From contig JAUVIR010000010.1 in the NCBI GenBank assembly GCA_030592645.1, positions 1 to 58,689 of the forward strand: a stretch of 58,689 nucleotides of DNA, read 5' to 3'. This document shows, in pieces, positions 17,584 to 25,673 of this stretch (positions within the stretch are counted from its first letter, which is position 1; the number at the start of each line of letters is the position of its first letter). The notes under the pieces are model-generated. The model did no database searches. It saw only the letters and a list, made by a program, of their open reading frames with translations, and was not told the DNA's origin. This DNA comes from Candidatus Fermentibacterota bacterium (lineage in GTDB: Bacteria; Fermentibacterota; Fermentibacteria; Fermentibacterales; JCC-6). The position numbers were made by a program, and so were the translations under genes.

Positions 17584-19670
17584 TGCACGGTAGTCCATTT
17601 GTAGAAGACGCTGCCGGAGGGAAGCTGTACGACCGCGACCTGATAAGGAGGCTGCTTCGCTATGTGAAGCCGCATCGGCGCCTGATCTTCCTGGCCATGT
17701 TCTTCATGGTGGTAACCGCCGGGATCGAGCTGCTCATCCCATACATTACAAAAGTGGGAATTGATAATTACCTGGCGAAGCTCTATCAGATTTACTCTGC
17801 TCCCGAGGCGGTATGTACGGAATTTGTTGAATCTTCTGTGGATACAACAGACTTCATTCCCGTTTCAGCGGACACACTTCTCCTGGTCCGGAAATCTGCG
17901 CTCGACAGAATGGACCCCGCGCAGCGGGTTGAGATGGAAGAGGAAGGCAACCTCTCAAGGGAGACGTACTACCTCTTTCCGGCGGACAGGTACAACGATC
18001 GTACGGGCTCCGTCATGGACGGATACTGGCTTGTCCCGGAGACGGAACTCTCCAGTGTTTCCATATCTGTGATTGTAGATGTCAGAGGCGATGATATCGC
18101 CGGTGTAAGCAGGCTCGCATGGATACTGGGTTTGCTGATACTCATCAGCCTGGCGGCCGGATACGGTCATGTGATGACCCTGGTTATTGCGGGACAGAGA
18201 TCCATGTTTGATGTTAGAACTGAGCTTTTCAGGCATATTCAGCGATTGTCACTCAGTTTCTATTCACAGAACCCCATAGGCAGGCTTGTTACCAGGGTAA
18301 CCAACGATATAGAAGCTCTCAATGAAATGTTCACCGCAGTTCTTGTGAACCTTGTCAAGGATGTTATTCTGATAGTCGGTACAGCCATTATCCTCTTTCT
18401 GCTGAACTGGAGACTCGCCCTGGTATCCCTTGCAGTTACTCCTGTTTTCATAATCGTTACTGTGATCTTCCGCGTAAAAGCGAGGGGCGCTTATAGAGCT
18501 GTAAGGAAGTTCCTGGCAAAACTTAACTCCCGGCTGTCGGAGGATCTCAGCGGAATCAAGATCGTTCAGGTTTTCAGGCAGGAGAAAAGGCGCAGGGACG
18601 AATATCAGGAGACCAACAGAAACTATTTCAAAGCTAACATGAAGCAGATGGTCATCTTTGGTGTCTTCAGACCGCTGATCGAGATAACAGCGTCCGTCGG
18701 TATCGCTCTTGTGCTGGTTTACGGTGGAGGCAGTGTTCTCAAAGGCGGTCTTACAATAGGTGCGCTTGTTGCCTTCATTAGCTACGTAAGACAGATGTTC
18801 CAGCCACTTGCTGACATAAGCCAGAAATACAACATAATGCAGAGCGCCATGGCTGCAGGGGAGAGGATATTCGGAATACTCGATACCGAGCCCGAGATAG
18901 CCGATAAACCTTCCGCAAAGGAAACAACCATGACAGGCGCTATCGAATTCGATAACGTGACCTTCTCCTACGAAACTGACAAGAATGTACTTCGTCATAT
19001 CAGTTTCAAGGTTGAATCAGGGAAGAGTGTTGCGCTGGTAGGTCCTACAGGAGCAGGTAAGACTTCCATAATCAGCCTTCTATGCAGATTCTACGATGTT
19101 GATTCAGGCAGGATACTCCTGGATGGTATCGATCTCCGGGATCTGCCGATACAGACGTTGAGGGAAAGCATTTCCATAGTCCTGCAGGACGCATTCATAT
19201 TCAGCAGGAGTATAGAGGACAATATACGTCTGGGACAGAATCTTACGAGAGAAGAAGTGCGGGAAGCCGCGGACATGGTTCAGGTCACACCATTCATAGA
19301 GAAACTGCCGGAGGGTTTTGATACCGTAATGGCTGAGCGGGGAGCCACCCTTTCAACCGGACAGAAACAGCTAATCTGTTTCGCCAGAGCTCTTGCTCAC
19401 GATCCGAGGATTCTCGTGCTTGATGAAGCCACGAGTAACGTTGATCCTGCAACTGAACAGCTGATACAGAATGCCATAGATGTGCTTATGAAGAATCGTA
19501 CCAGTATAGTGGTAGCCCACAGGCTCAGCACAATACAGAAGGCTGATCAGATACTGGTAATAGATGACGGAAGAATCCTTGAGCGGGGCAATCATCAGGA
19601 ACTGCTTGCAAGAAGAGGTATCTACTACAATCTCTACCTTCTTCAGTACGCGCCGAACGATAGTTCCTGA
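17583..19670 (+). CDS. ABC exporter half-transporter, catalytic partner with large extracytoplasmic insert
   Basis: This 695-aa protein is the second half of the exporter. Helix 1 (about residues 35-58) is separated from helix 2 by roughly 110 hydrophilic residues that should face the periplasm; most half-transporters have only a short loop there. The ATPase domain has Walker A GPTGAGKTS, Walker B ILVLDEATSNVD with the catalytic Glu, and an altered signature LSTGQKQL in place of LSGGQ. The altered signature faces the partner's altered Walker B in the dimer, so the two deviations belong to the same degenerate site. The gene starts in a TGATG overlap with its partner. Confidence 0.92.
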   Translation: MHGSPFVEDAAGGKLYDRDLIRRLLRYVKPHRRLIFLAMFFMVVTAGIELLIPYITKVGIDNYLAKLYQIYSAPEAVCTEFVESSVDTTDFIPVSADTLLLVRKSALDRMDPAQRVEMEEEGNLSRETYYLFPADRYNDRTGSVMDGYWLVPETELSSVSISVIVDVRGDDIAGVSRLAWILGLLILISLAAGYGHVMTLVIAGQRSMFDVRTELFRHIQRLSLSFYSQNPIGRLVTRVTNDIEALNEMFTAVLVNLVKDVILIVGTAIILFLLNWRLALVSLAVTPVFIIVTVIFRVKARGAYRAVRKFLAKLNSRLSEDLSGIKIVQVFRQEKRRRDEYQETNRNYFKANMKQMVIFGVFRPLIEITASVGIALVLVYGGGSVLKGGLTIGALVAFISYVRQMFQPLADISQKYNIMQSAMAAGERIFGILDTEPEIADKPSAKETTMTGAIEFDNVTFSYETDKNVLRHISFKVESGKSVALVGPTGAGKTSIISLLCRFYDVDSGRILLDGIDLRDLPIQTLRESISIVLQDAFIFSRSIEDNIRLGQNLTREEVREAADMVQVTPFIEKLPEGFDTVMAERGATLSTGQKQLICFARALAHDPRILVLDEATSNVDPATEQLIQNAIDVLMKNRTSIVVAHRLSTIQKADQILVIDDGRILERGNHQELLARRGIYYNLYLLQYAPNDSS

Positions 19671-19719
19671 TCCTTGATCGTCAAGCAGCAGGAATTCCAT
19701 CACTGAATCGGGGGCGGGA

Positions 19720-20259
19720 ATGGATGAAATGACAGTCAAAGGTTTTCTGAGAACGTCAGCTATGATCCTGTCACTGTTACTGCTTATCCTATCCGGCTGC
19801 TCACTTTTAACATCACGTATCAGTGTTCACGATCGCTTTCTGGTGTCGAATGATAATATCATCACGGATATAGTAACCGGCCTGCAGTGGAAAATCGGCC
19901 CGGACAGAGATTTCGACTGGTACGAAGCCGGGATATGGGTTGCAAGCCTCGAAGGTAACTGGAGGCTGCCGTACCATTACGAGCTTGATGACCTCTACGA
20001 TGCGGATATTTCAACGCTGAACTGGGGTCCTTTTGACAACGCCGGGTGGCTCGTATGGTCCGTGGATTTCACACGCAGGAATATGTGCTACCGGTTCAGC
20101 TTCGCTCCCTACGATATCTATCGGGGTGCTCACGCAGTAGCATCTGGAGAGCGTGTTTTTGCGGTGCTTTCTCCTCCGGGTTACTGGATAAACGCCCAAC
20201 GTACATTCCGCAGTTTGATCCTATGCGGTTTTCCCTTGTTTCGCCTATACTCAGGATAG
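19720..20259 (+). CDS. lipoprotein with DUF1566/Lcl-like domain
   Basis: The 179-aa ORF starts behind GGGGGCGGGA and has a lipoprotein signal (ILSLLLLILSGCS). The body shows the Lcl-type pattern: DIVTGLQWKIGP, a WYEAGIWVASLEGNWRLP motif, a DLYDAD strand and GWLVWSVD. This fold is found on many bacterial surface proteins. The last 50 or so codons run into the convergent radical SAM gene, giving a 164-nt tail-to-tail overlap. The natural domain probably ends near ERVFAVLSPPGYW, and the remaining residues look unstructured. Either the overlap is real, or the original stop was lost by mutation. Confidence 0.65.
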   Translation: MDEMTVKGFLRTSAMILSLLLLILSGCSLLTSRISVHDRFLVSNDNIITDIVTGLQWKIGPDRDFDWYEAGIWVASLEGNWRLPYHYELDDLYDADISTLNWGPFDNAGWLVWSVDFTRRNMCYRFSFAPYDIYRGAHAVASGERVFAVLSPPGYWINAQRTFRSLILCGFPLFRLYSG

Positions 20260-21076
20260 TATCGAATCCTTCATTCTGGAAACCATCAACAAGTTCATCG
20301 GCAGTCTCCGGGAAATCAGGGTCTATAACACCGACAAGCCCACTACTCACGGAAGAATGCGTCGGATTGACAGGAGTCAGCTTAATCATGAAACACTCCG
20401 GTGAGAAATGATCGGCTATCACTGCCGGGTCCACCGGGTATCCTCTGACAGCCGCGAAGTTCAGGGATATTTTTCTGTCACCCGGACTGAAGAATTCCCC
20501 GCCCCATTTGCTCATTTCAGCGAAGCTCAGTGTACTGCAGGGCACCAGTTCTCTTCTTGCATCTTCAGAAGATGTATGGATGGAGAACTGCATCTGGAAT
20601 TTACCATTGCCGTATAACCTGTTCTTAACTTCTGTCAGTTTTCCCCAGAAATCATCGCAGCCCCTCGGGGCTATGGTTGATATGCTCGGCAGGAGTCCCG
20701 GAGCATCGTAAACGAAGGGCAGTTCGGAAAGAACATCCAGAACAGCTGTGTTGAAAACAGGGTCACCCATTCTTGCGAATTGAATCTTGAATTTGGAAAC
20801 GGGTATTCTGCCGTCACTGTATCTTTTTCGCACCATGTAATCTATCTGCCCGATTATTTCCCCGAACGAGAGTTTTCCAGCGTAGGAGGTTCCGGCATCG
20901 CATATGGGACAGTTAACAGGGCAGCCTTTTAGTGTAGATACGATGAGTACCCATTTCTCGCTCTGAGGTATCGGTGGCTGGACCGATTCCACGAACTCGA
21001 TAAGTTCACCATCTTCAAGCTCGCCTATGTAAACGGTCGCGAGATCTGATTCTCCCCGTTGTCCTACGATTTTCAC
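20096..21076 (-). CDS. RlmN/Cfr-like radical SAM protein of unknown substrate
   Basis: This 326-aa protein has the 4Fe-4S motif CPVNCPICDAG. Its order of conserved segments matches RlmN/Cfr methyl synthases: FARMGDPVFN for the MGEP motif, QFSIHTSSEDARRELVP for the SLHA segment, KLTPVNPT for the LIPFNP segment, and a C-terminal GSNCGMYV where RlmN/Cfr have the methyl-carrying cysteine (CGQ). It lacks the N-terminal HhH-like domain of true RlmN. It lies in a three-gene unit, overlapping the flavoprotein by 4 nt, so its substrate is more likely a small molecule or peptide than rRNA (inference). The last 30 residues overlap the convergent lipoprotein gene. Confidence 0.75.
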   Translation of the reverse strand: MKIVGQRGESDLATVYIGELEDGELIEFVESVQPPIPQSEKWVLIVSTLKGCPVNCPICDAGTSYAGKLSFGEIIGQIDYMVRKRYSDGRIPVSKFKIQFARMGDPVFNTAVLDVLSELPFVYDAPGLLPSISTIAPRGCDDFWGKLTEVKNRLYGNGKFQMQFSIHTSSEDARRELVPCSTLSFAEMSKWGGEFFSPGDRKISLNFAAVRGYPVDPAVIADHFSPECFMIKLTPVNPTHSSVSSGLVGVIDPDFPETADELVDGFQNEGFDTILSIGETRENRIGSNCGMYVGRLSSNPEEKAPQKHALQMLLREHPDRYRRERS

Positions 21077-21960
21077 GACTTGCTGCTTCCTGCTTTCAGA
21101 AATTCAAATGTGTACAATGCCGCCTGGATTCCCTGACCTGATGCTATCGCAGCCTGTCCAAGGCTCCCAAGCGAAGCGTCTCCCGTAATATACAGACCAT
21201 GTATTGATGTTCTGACATTTCCAGTGTTATGGACAAAGTCATTCACTATCCGGGGCAGCCGGGGTTCCCTGCCCACAGCCGCAAGCACAGCATCCGTTTC
21301 CAGGATCATCCTGCTTCCGGATGATTCAACCTCAAGACGGGTGATACCCTCCAGACTGGATGCCGATACGGGAACGGTATTATAAAGAATTTTAACAACA
21401 TTGCGATTTTCTATCTCATCCCTGAGTTTGCCTGAAGCCTTGAGGCGGGAGCCTCTTACAAGCAAGCTGACAGATGATCCCCGATCTGAAAGATTCAGAG
21501 CATAGTCCGCTGCAGCTTCGCCGCCACCTATGATAAGTGTTCTTTTCGGTGGTTCAAGAATCAGATCAAGAACGGAGCGGTGTATTCTGACATTTCCGTC
21601 GTTCTTTACACTGAAATCCTTCGGAACAGTTCCAACCGCGACTATCACCGACCGGGATCTGATGTGTTGCCCGTTTCCGGATATCTCAAAAGCACCTCCG
21701 CTGAGAACTATCGAATCAGCATGAAAACATAGTATTTCCAGATCATTGGCTGATAGAATTGAAATCAGCCGGTCTGCGAATGCAAGCCCTGCAAGAGGTC
21801 TTTCAAGTCCGGGATAGTTTTCGATGAGCCTTGCCTCGCGAATAAGCCCCCCCGCTTTGCCAAGGGTATCGACAAGAGCAACATCCAATCCAAGCCTTCT
21901 GCATTGCACAGCTGCCGCGCAGCCAGCTGGCCCCGCTCCGATAACAGTTATATCGTGCAA
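21073..21960 (-). CDS. thioredoxin-reductase-like FAD/NAD(P) oxidoreductase lacking the redox CxxC
   Basis: This 295-aa two-dinucleotide-fold flavoprotein has an FAD site VIGAGPAGCAAAVQCRRLG, a second nucleotide site IIGGGEAAADYALNLSDRG, an ATG-like VAVGTVP segment and a terminal GLYITGDASLGSLGQAAIASGQG. It matches the TrxR/ferredoxin-NADP reductase group in size and order. The CxxC that TrxR carries in its NADP domain is absent. The product probably moves electrons from NAD(P)H to a partner and not to a disulfide. The partner could be the radical SAM protein encoded next to it, whose cluster needs a reductant (inference). The ATG of the radical SAM gene overlaps its stop. Confidence 0.85.
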   Translation of the reverse strand: MHDITVIGAGPAGCAAAVQCRRLGLDVALVDTLGKAGGLIREARLIENYPGLERPLAGLAFADRLISILSANDLEILCFHADSIVLSGGAFEISGNGQHIRSRSVIVAVGTVPKDFSVKNDGNVRIHRSVLDLILEPPKRTLIIGGGEAAADYALNLSDRGSSVSLLVRGSRLKASGKLRDEIENRNVVKILYNTVPVSASSLEGITRLEVESSGSRMILETDAVLAAVGREPRLPRIVNDFVHNTGNVRTSIHGLYITGDASLGSLGQAAIASGQGIQAALYTFEFLKAGSSKS

Positions 21961-21968
21961 GGTTCTTC

Positions 21969-22628
21969 CTATCCGTCGCTGCAGATAGAAGATGTGCCGG
22001 TGATAACCGCGAAACCGCTGGCGAGGTTCATGAGACTTCCGATGTGAAGTTCTTCCGAACTGGTCGTAAGAGCATCCGCCGGAATGTACACTTCGTACCC
22101 CCTTACAAATGCTGACCTTGCCGTCGTCTCACAGCACATCTGCGTCAGTACTCCTGTAACAAGGACCTGCTCCAAAGATCTGTCTGCAAGAAATTCATCA
22201 AGATCCGTATTGTAGAACGCATCGTACGTATTCTTCCGGAATATCTTCTCACTGGAAAGGGGAGAGAGTTCAGTGATGATCCCGGATTCCTTCTTCCCGC
22301 AGTGGATATAATCGCCGAAGAATCTCCCCAGCATTCCAAGATCCTCAGAATCGCTGTGGCAGTGCCTGGTGAAAACAACGGTTCCTCCGATCATCCTCCA
22401 GTGTTTCAGAAGCAGGGCAATTCGGGGAATGATCGCTTTTGTCGCGGGCAGATACACTCTTCCAGCAGGATCGGCAAAGTAATGCAGCATATCCACAACC
22501 AGCAGTGCGCACTTTTCCGGTTTCAATATCAGTTGCGGCCTGTGATGTGTATACCTTTCTATCCGCGCCAGCCACTCTGAAAGTTTATCATCGATATTAT
22601 CCAGCGTTACAAACGGTTCAGTATACAT
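21969..22628 (-). CDS. isochorismatase/nicotinamidase-family cysteine hydrolase
   Basis: This 219-aa hydrolase has the complete D-K-C catalytic set: LLVVDMLHYF (Asp), FRKNTYDAFYNTDLDEFL (Lys), and VTGVLTQMCCETTARSAFVRGYEV (Cys with the family cis-peptide region). An N-terminal extension of about 35 residues precedes the core. Family members hydrolyse amides or vinyl ethers such as nicotinamide, ureidoacrylate, N-carbamoyl compounds or isochorismate. It is the first gene of a three-gene minus-strand unit with the TrxR-like flavoprotein (8-nt gap) and the RlmN-like radical SAM protein. Confidence 0.85.
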   Translation of the reverse strand: MYTEPFVTLDNIDDKLSEWLARIERYTHHRPQLILKPEKCALLVVDMLHYFADPAGRVYLPATKAIIPRIALLLKHWRMIGGTVVFTRHCHSDSEDLGMLGRFFGDYIHCGKKESGIITELSPLSSEKIFRKNTYDAFYNTDLDEFLADRSLEQVLVTGVLTQMCCETTARSAFVRGYEVYIPADALTTSSEELHIGSLMNLASGFAVITGTSSICSDG

Positions 22629-22640
22629 GATTGCGCAGAA

Positions 22641-23255
22641 TCAGAATTTCTTGATCAGACCCAGGCCCACTCCTGGAGAGGCCCATACATCTCCACCCTC
22701 GATCTCCGCGGCGAGTATCCAGCCCGACCCGCTGCCGAATTCTATCATCGTGCCGAAAGTGTAGCTTACCAGTCCATCAGTGGCCAGGATATCATTATCG
22801 CTGTTGGCATCAAGAAAAGCTGCTACGCCCACACAGGCGTATGGTTCTATTACACCGATTCTTCTGGACAGAAACAGCTTGATCTCACCTGGATAGTATC
22901 CCCATAGATCCACTCCCAGAGCAATATCCGCAATGCTGTTCTGAGGCAGCTGCAGCTTGCCCCCCCAGATTACCAGAACTCCATCGTCATCTGTACCATC
23001 GGTTCCGATGAATGCGGCAACTCTTAGATGAAGGCCGATGCCGAAACGTGACGGACCCGCAGGCCATCCTGTTTCAACGATTATGCCGGGCATACCGTAA
23101 GAATCATCTTCATTTGAATCAACAGTCGTAAAATAGGTAGCACCTACCTTGAAAGGTACCACCCTTGCCGTCTCGAAAGTTCCCATGCAGCCTGCAAAGA
23201 GCAGGAAAACCGCTGCAATCGCAGCTATCAAAAGTAATCTATTCATCAGTAACAT
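22641..23255 (-). CDS. putative outer-membrane lipoprotein
   Basis: This 204-aa protein has a lipoprotein signal (LLIAAIAAVFLLFAGCMG). The remaining sequence is a run of alternating amphipathic strands with many Gly and aromatic residues (FGIGLHLRVAAFIG, IALGVDLWGYYPGEIKLFLS, GVGLGLIKKF), like a small beta-barrel. No family is recognised. The start at 23255 has AAAGG at short spacing; an in-frame ATG at 23246 is also possible. It lies just upstream of, and in the same direction as, the cysteine hydrolase (12-nt gap), so they may share a transcript. Confidence 0.65.
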   Translation of the reverse strand: MLLMNRLLLIAAIAAVFLLFAGCMGTFETARVVPFKVGATYFTTVDSNEDDSYGMPGIIVETGWPAGPSRFGIGLHLRVAAFIGTDGTDDDGVLVIWGGKLQLPQNSIADIALGVDLWGYYPGEIKLFLSRRIGVIEPYACVGVAAFLDANSDNDILATDGLVSYTFGTMIEFGSGSGWILAAEIEGGDVWASPGVGLGLIKKF

Positions 23256-23427
23256 TCTGCCTTTCTTGTGACAGTATTATTTTTGACCCCCTCTGAAACT
23301 GGAATAGTATACACCTGATCTGTTCCTGCGGAAACCGGCAGTCTGTAAGTAAAAAAATCTACTGTTTGACATTCTATCAGGAACAGGATAAACTTCTACT
23401 AACAGTTAACCGGATGGAGTTTATGAA

Positions 23428-24093
23428 ATGAATAAAATATTACTACCCTCAGTACTCTTCTTCCTTCTTTTACTTCTGTCCTGCGGAGACTCGGCGGTAA
23501 GCATGATGGACCCTGATGACGGGAATACACTATCTGCACCTGTTGATGACCCCGGACATGTCGAAATCTGTCATGACAACATGAACAGTCTGGCATCTGC
23601 CTGCGCGATGTTCTACGGTATGGAGAATCGATATCCTGAAGAACTCAGTGAACTTGGAACATCCGGAATTTATGAGAACTGGGATGATCCATGTCCCGGC
23701 TGCGGGGAATTGTATCAGTACAGCACAAATGTCATCGGAGATACTTATTCGATTATCTGTCCCATGCTCACCGATCCCAATCACGGATATATTATCGATG
23801 GCATACGCTCCTGGCCTCCCGGTTCCGGAGGAGGCATTGAGGGATGCCGCAGCAACATGATGAGTCTCGGGTCCGGATGCGCAATGTTCTATGGTTCTGA
23901 GAACAGATATCCTATACATCTGAAGGAGCTTGGCATAACGGGTGTTATGGAGAACTGGGATCTTGTATGCCCTGACTGCGGGGAATTGTACTCGTACTAT
24001 TCAGACCCCGCCGGCACCACCTACGTGATTCAATGCCCCCTGCCCTGGGATCCCGGTCATGGTTTCATCGATGATGGTGTCATCAGCTGGTAA
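23428..24093 (+). CDS. lipoprotein with two tandem pilin-like (GspG/type IV pilin C-terminal) domains
   Basis: This 221-aa protein has a lipoprotein signal (LFFLLLLLSCGDS). Two copies of a roughly 75-residue unit follow: a C-x-x-NM-x-SL helix, CAMFYGxENRYPxxLxELG, ENW, CPxCGELYxY, a Y-x-I-x-CP strand, and a DPxHGxIDDG end. The unit resembles the globular part of type IV pilin/GspG-like proteins (helix, then YP-x-L, then a Cys-stapled beta part), but there is no prepilin N-terminal helix. Four Cys per unit could form disulfides or bind metal. GGAG stands 9 nt before the ATG. It ends 5 bp from the convergent toxin gene. Confidence 0.7.
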   Translation: MNKILLPSVLFFLLLLLSCGDSAVSMMDPDDGNTLSAPVDDPGHVEICHDNMNSLASACAMFYGMENRYPEELSELGTSGIYENWDDPCPGCGELYQYSTNVIGDTYSIICPMLTDPNHGYIIDGIRSWPPGSGGGIEGCRSNMMSLGSGCAMFYGSENRYPIHLKELGITGVMENWDLVCPDCGELYSYYSDPAGTTYVIQCPLPWDPGHGFIDDGVISW

Positions 24094-24098
24094 TGACT

Positions 24099-24503
24099 TC
24101 ATGTGCTAAGATCATTTGATTCTTCACTTACAAAGGATTTTATTCTATTTATGTCCTCGGTTTCTTTATTACCTTTGTAGTACATTTCTATGAGATACAG
24201 ACGAAGCGTCTTGTTCTTGAATTGATAGACCACTCTAATGCCAGACCTGCTGCCTGTGCCTTTCAGGCTCTTGCATGCGAATTTTTTTCCTACAAAAATC
24301 CCCTCAGCTTCATTGCCCAGACCGCTGATTGGGAAATGACCTTGCGATTCGGGAGTCTGTCCCAGAACATGAACTGCTCTTATTGATGTACTAATGAATG
24401 TTGCTAAATCATTATCAAGCGTTCTGAAACGCTTTCTGAGTTTCTTGAGATCACGCTTGAAACTCTTATGTTCTATTACACTGTTGATCCCATCGAATTT
24501 CAT
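24099..24503 (-). CDS. RelE/HigB-like toxin of a PanA-type toxin-antitoxin pair
   Basis: This 134-aa protein is predicted to be a RelE/ParE-superfamily toxin. It has a basic N-terminal helix (FKRDLKKLRKRFRTLDNDL), a central KSLKGTGSRSGIRVVYQF strand pair and the family-typical LRLYLIEMYYKGNKETEDINRIKSF end. RelE members cut mRNA on the ribosome, while ParE members act on gyrase; the sequence here does not settle which. It lies 18 nt after the antitoxin gene in the same direction, with a GGAG site. The region is AT-richer than its surroundings, which fits horizontal transfer. Confidence 0.72.
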   Translation of the reverse strand: MKFDGINSVIEHKSFKRDLKKLRKRFRTLDNDLATFISTSIRAVHVLGQTPESQGHFPISGLGNEAEGIFVGKKFACKSLKGTGSRSGIRVVYQFKNKTLRLYLIEMYYKGNKETEDINRIKSFVSEESNDLST

Positions 24504-24521
24504 CTGGTCTTACTCCAGAAC

Positions 24522-25301
24522 TTATGCCTCCCCATGTTCTCCTGATCTCGTCGAGTACTCAGGTGATCTGTAAAAAACCGATTCGTAATCTATCTGAAAT
24601 CCATCCCCGGTTATTATCCATGGGATATCCTTGTGGGAATATTCGCTGATCTGGGTTGCGTTCATCTCTCCGAGGCGGTTGAGAACATCATTGATTGTTT
24701 CAAGTTCAGTTGCAGATAGTATGGAGATATCAGGCTCCCTGCAAGGTAGATATTTAGTTTGCGGATAGTTGTAATACTCCTTTGCGACTCGAACCAGATC
24801 ACCATTTTCCTCCATGGACTCAATGAGTTTACGAAAATGTGTTGGTGTAGGCCCATACTTATTCTTGATATAAGTTGCGCCTATCAGCTGCTCCTCATAC
24901 TTCTCGTAATAGTCGAAATCGATGAAATACAGAATCTTATACAAAACTGTTTCACCTATGTTCGGTCTTGCACCGACCCTCGCAAGGATATAGAGAAGTA
25001 CTTCTTTGAACTTCTGAAAATTGTTCTGTGGTATGCTGATTCTTTCTCGTTGTTTTTGAACTGAAGGTTCTTCAATCGCTGGTTCGATAACCTCCTCCGG
25101 TTTCAAGTCAGGATTGATCAGTTGGTCAACGCCGACATTCATCATATATGCAAACTTGATAAGTTCTTCCACACTTACCTTTCGTTTGCCACGTTCGATC
25201 TGCACCAGGCTGCTTCGGTTCATTCCCAACTTCTTAGCCAGCACTTTCTGCGTCAAACCAAGTTTTCTCCTTAACTGCCTTACATTCTCGCCTATACTCA
25301 T
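24522..25301 (-). CDS. antitoxin: Xre-type HTH plus Panacea (DUF4065) domain
   Basis: This 259-aa protein has two parts. Residues 1-65 form an HTH_3 DNA-binding domain (IGENVRQLRRKLGLTQKVLAKKLGM, SLVQIERGKRKVS). After a Glu/Pro-rich linker, residues about 105-235 match the Panacea antitoxin domain: VLYKILYFIDFDYYEKYEEQL, IGATYIKNKYGPTPTHF, and an ATELETINDVLNRLGEMNATQISEYSH end. Established knowledge: Panacea domains neutralise many unrelated toxins, and an HTH fusion usually provides autoregulation. The gene precedes and is co-directional with the RelE-like toxin, as expected. The start is the ATG at 25301 behind GAAAGGCGGG. Confidence 0.85.
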   Translation of the reverse strand: MSIGENVRQLRRKLGLTQKVLAKKLGMNRSSLVQIERGKRKVSVEELIKFAYMMNVGVDQLINPDLKPEEVIEPAIEEPSVQKQRERISIPQNNFQKFKEVLLYILARVGARPNIGETVLYKILYFIDFDYYEKYEEQLIGATYIKNKYGPTPTHFRKLIESMEENGDLVRVAKEYYNYPQTKYLPCREPDISILSATELETINDVLNRLGEMNATQISEYSHKDIPWIITGDGFQIDYESVFYRSPEYSTRSGEHGEA

Positions 25302-25329
25302 TCATGCCCGCCTTTCATATTGCATCAAG

Positions 25330-25358
25330 TACATATAGTTGATAATCCAACATGTCAA
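25330..25358 (-). promoter_or_regulatory. possible promoter of the toxin-antitoxin operon
   Basis: Reading the minus strand, TTGACA (25358-25353) is followed after 17 nt by TATGTA (25335-25330). The -35 is perfect and the -10 weak. The putative transcription start would lie about 20 nt before the antitoxin ATG. Confidence 0.35.
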
Positions 25359-25400
25359 TGTAAGAAAATAGAACATATTGAATTAGTAGTGTATTCAAGT

Positions 25401-25428
25401 CATAATGTCTATAATACTTGACATTATG
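25401..25428. promoter_or_regulatory. 9-bp inverted repeat, candidate operator
   Basis: CATAATGTC at 25401-25409 and GACATTATG at 25420-25428 form a perfect inverted repeat with a 10-bp spacer. The spacer contains TATAAT, and the right arm overlaps TTGACA. It lies between two divergent operons that each encode an HTH protein, 38 bp before the small regulator's ATG, so it is a likely regulator binding site. Confidence 0.5.
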
Positions 25429-25465
25429 TCTATGATTAGTTACGTTTATGGAGAAGGGAGTTGAA

Positions 25466-25672
25466 ATGAAACTGAAGAACAGGCTTCGGATCCTCCGCGC
25501 TGAAAAGGAAATCAGTCAGAAAGACCTTGCGGAAGAAGTAGGTCTCAGCAGGCAGACGGTAAACTCAATTGAACGGGGAAAATTCAACCCTTCGATTATT
25601 ACAGCATTGAAAATTGCAGAGTATTTTGCTGTACGTGTCGATGAGGTGTTTCAGCTGGAAGAGGATGAGTAA
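25466..25672 (+). CDS. small Xre-family transcriptional regulator (HTH only)
   Basis: I use the ATG at 25466, with GGGAG five bases upstream; the track ORF begins 18 nt earlier. The 68-aa product is a single HTH_3 domain: LKNRLRILRAEKEISQKDLAEEVGLSRQTVNSIERGKFNPSIITALKIAEYF, with the family-typical VRVDEVFQLEEDE end. Small regulators of this kind are often paired with a membrane protein. Here the next gene, one base after the stop, encodes a four-helix membrane protein. The inverted repeat upstream could be its operator. Confidence 0.85.
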   Translation: MKLKNRLRILRAEKEISQKDLAEEVGLSRQTVNSIERGKFNPSIITALKIAEYFAVRVDEVFQLEEDE

Positions 25673-25673
25673 C

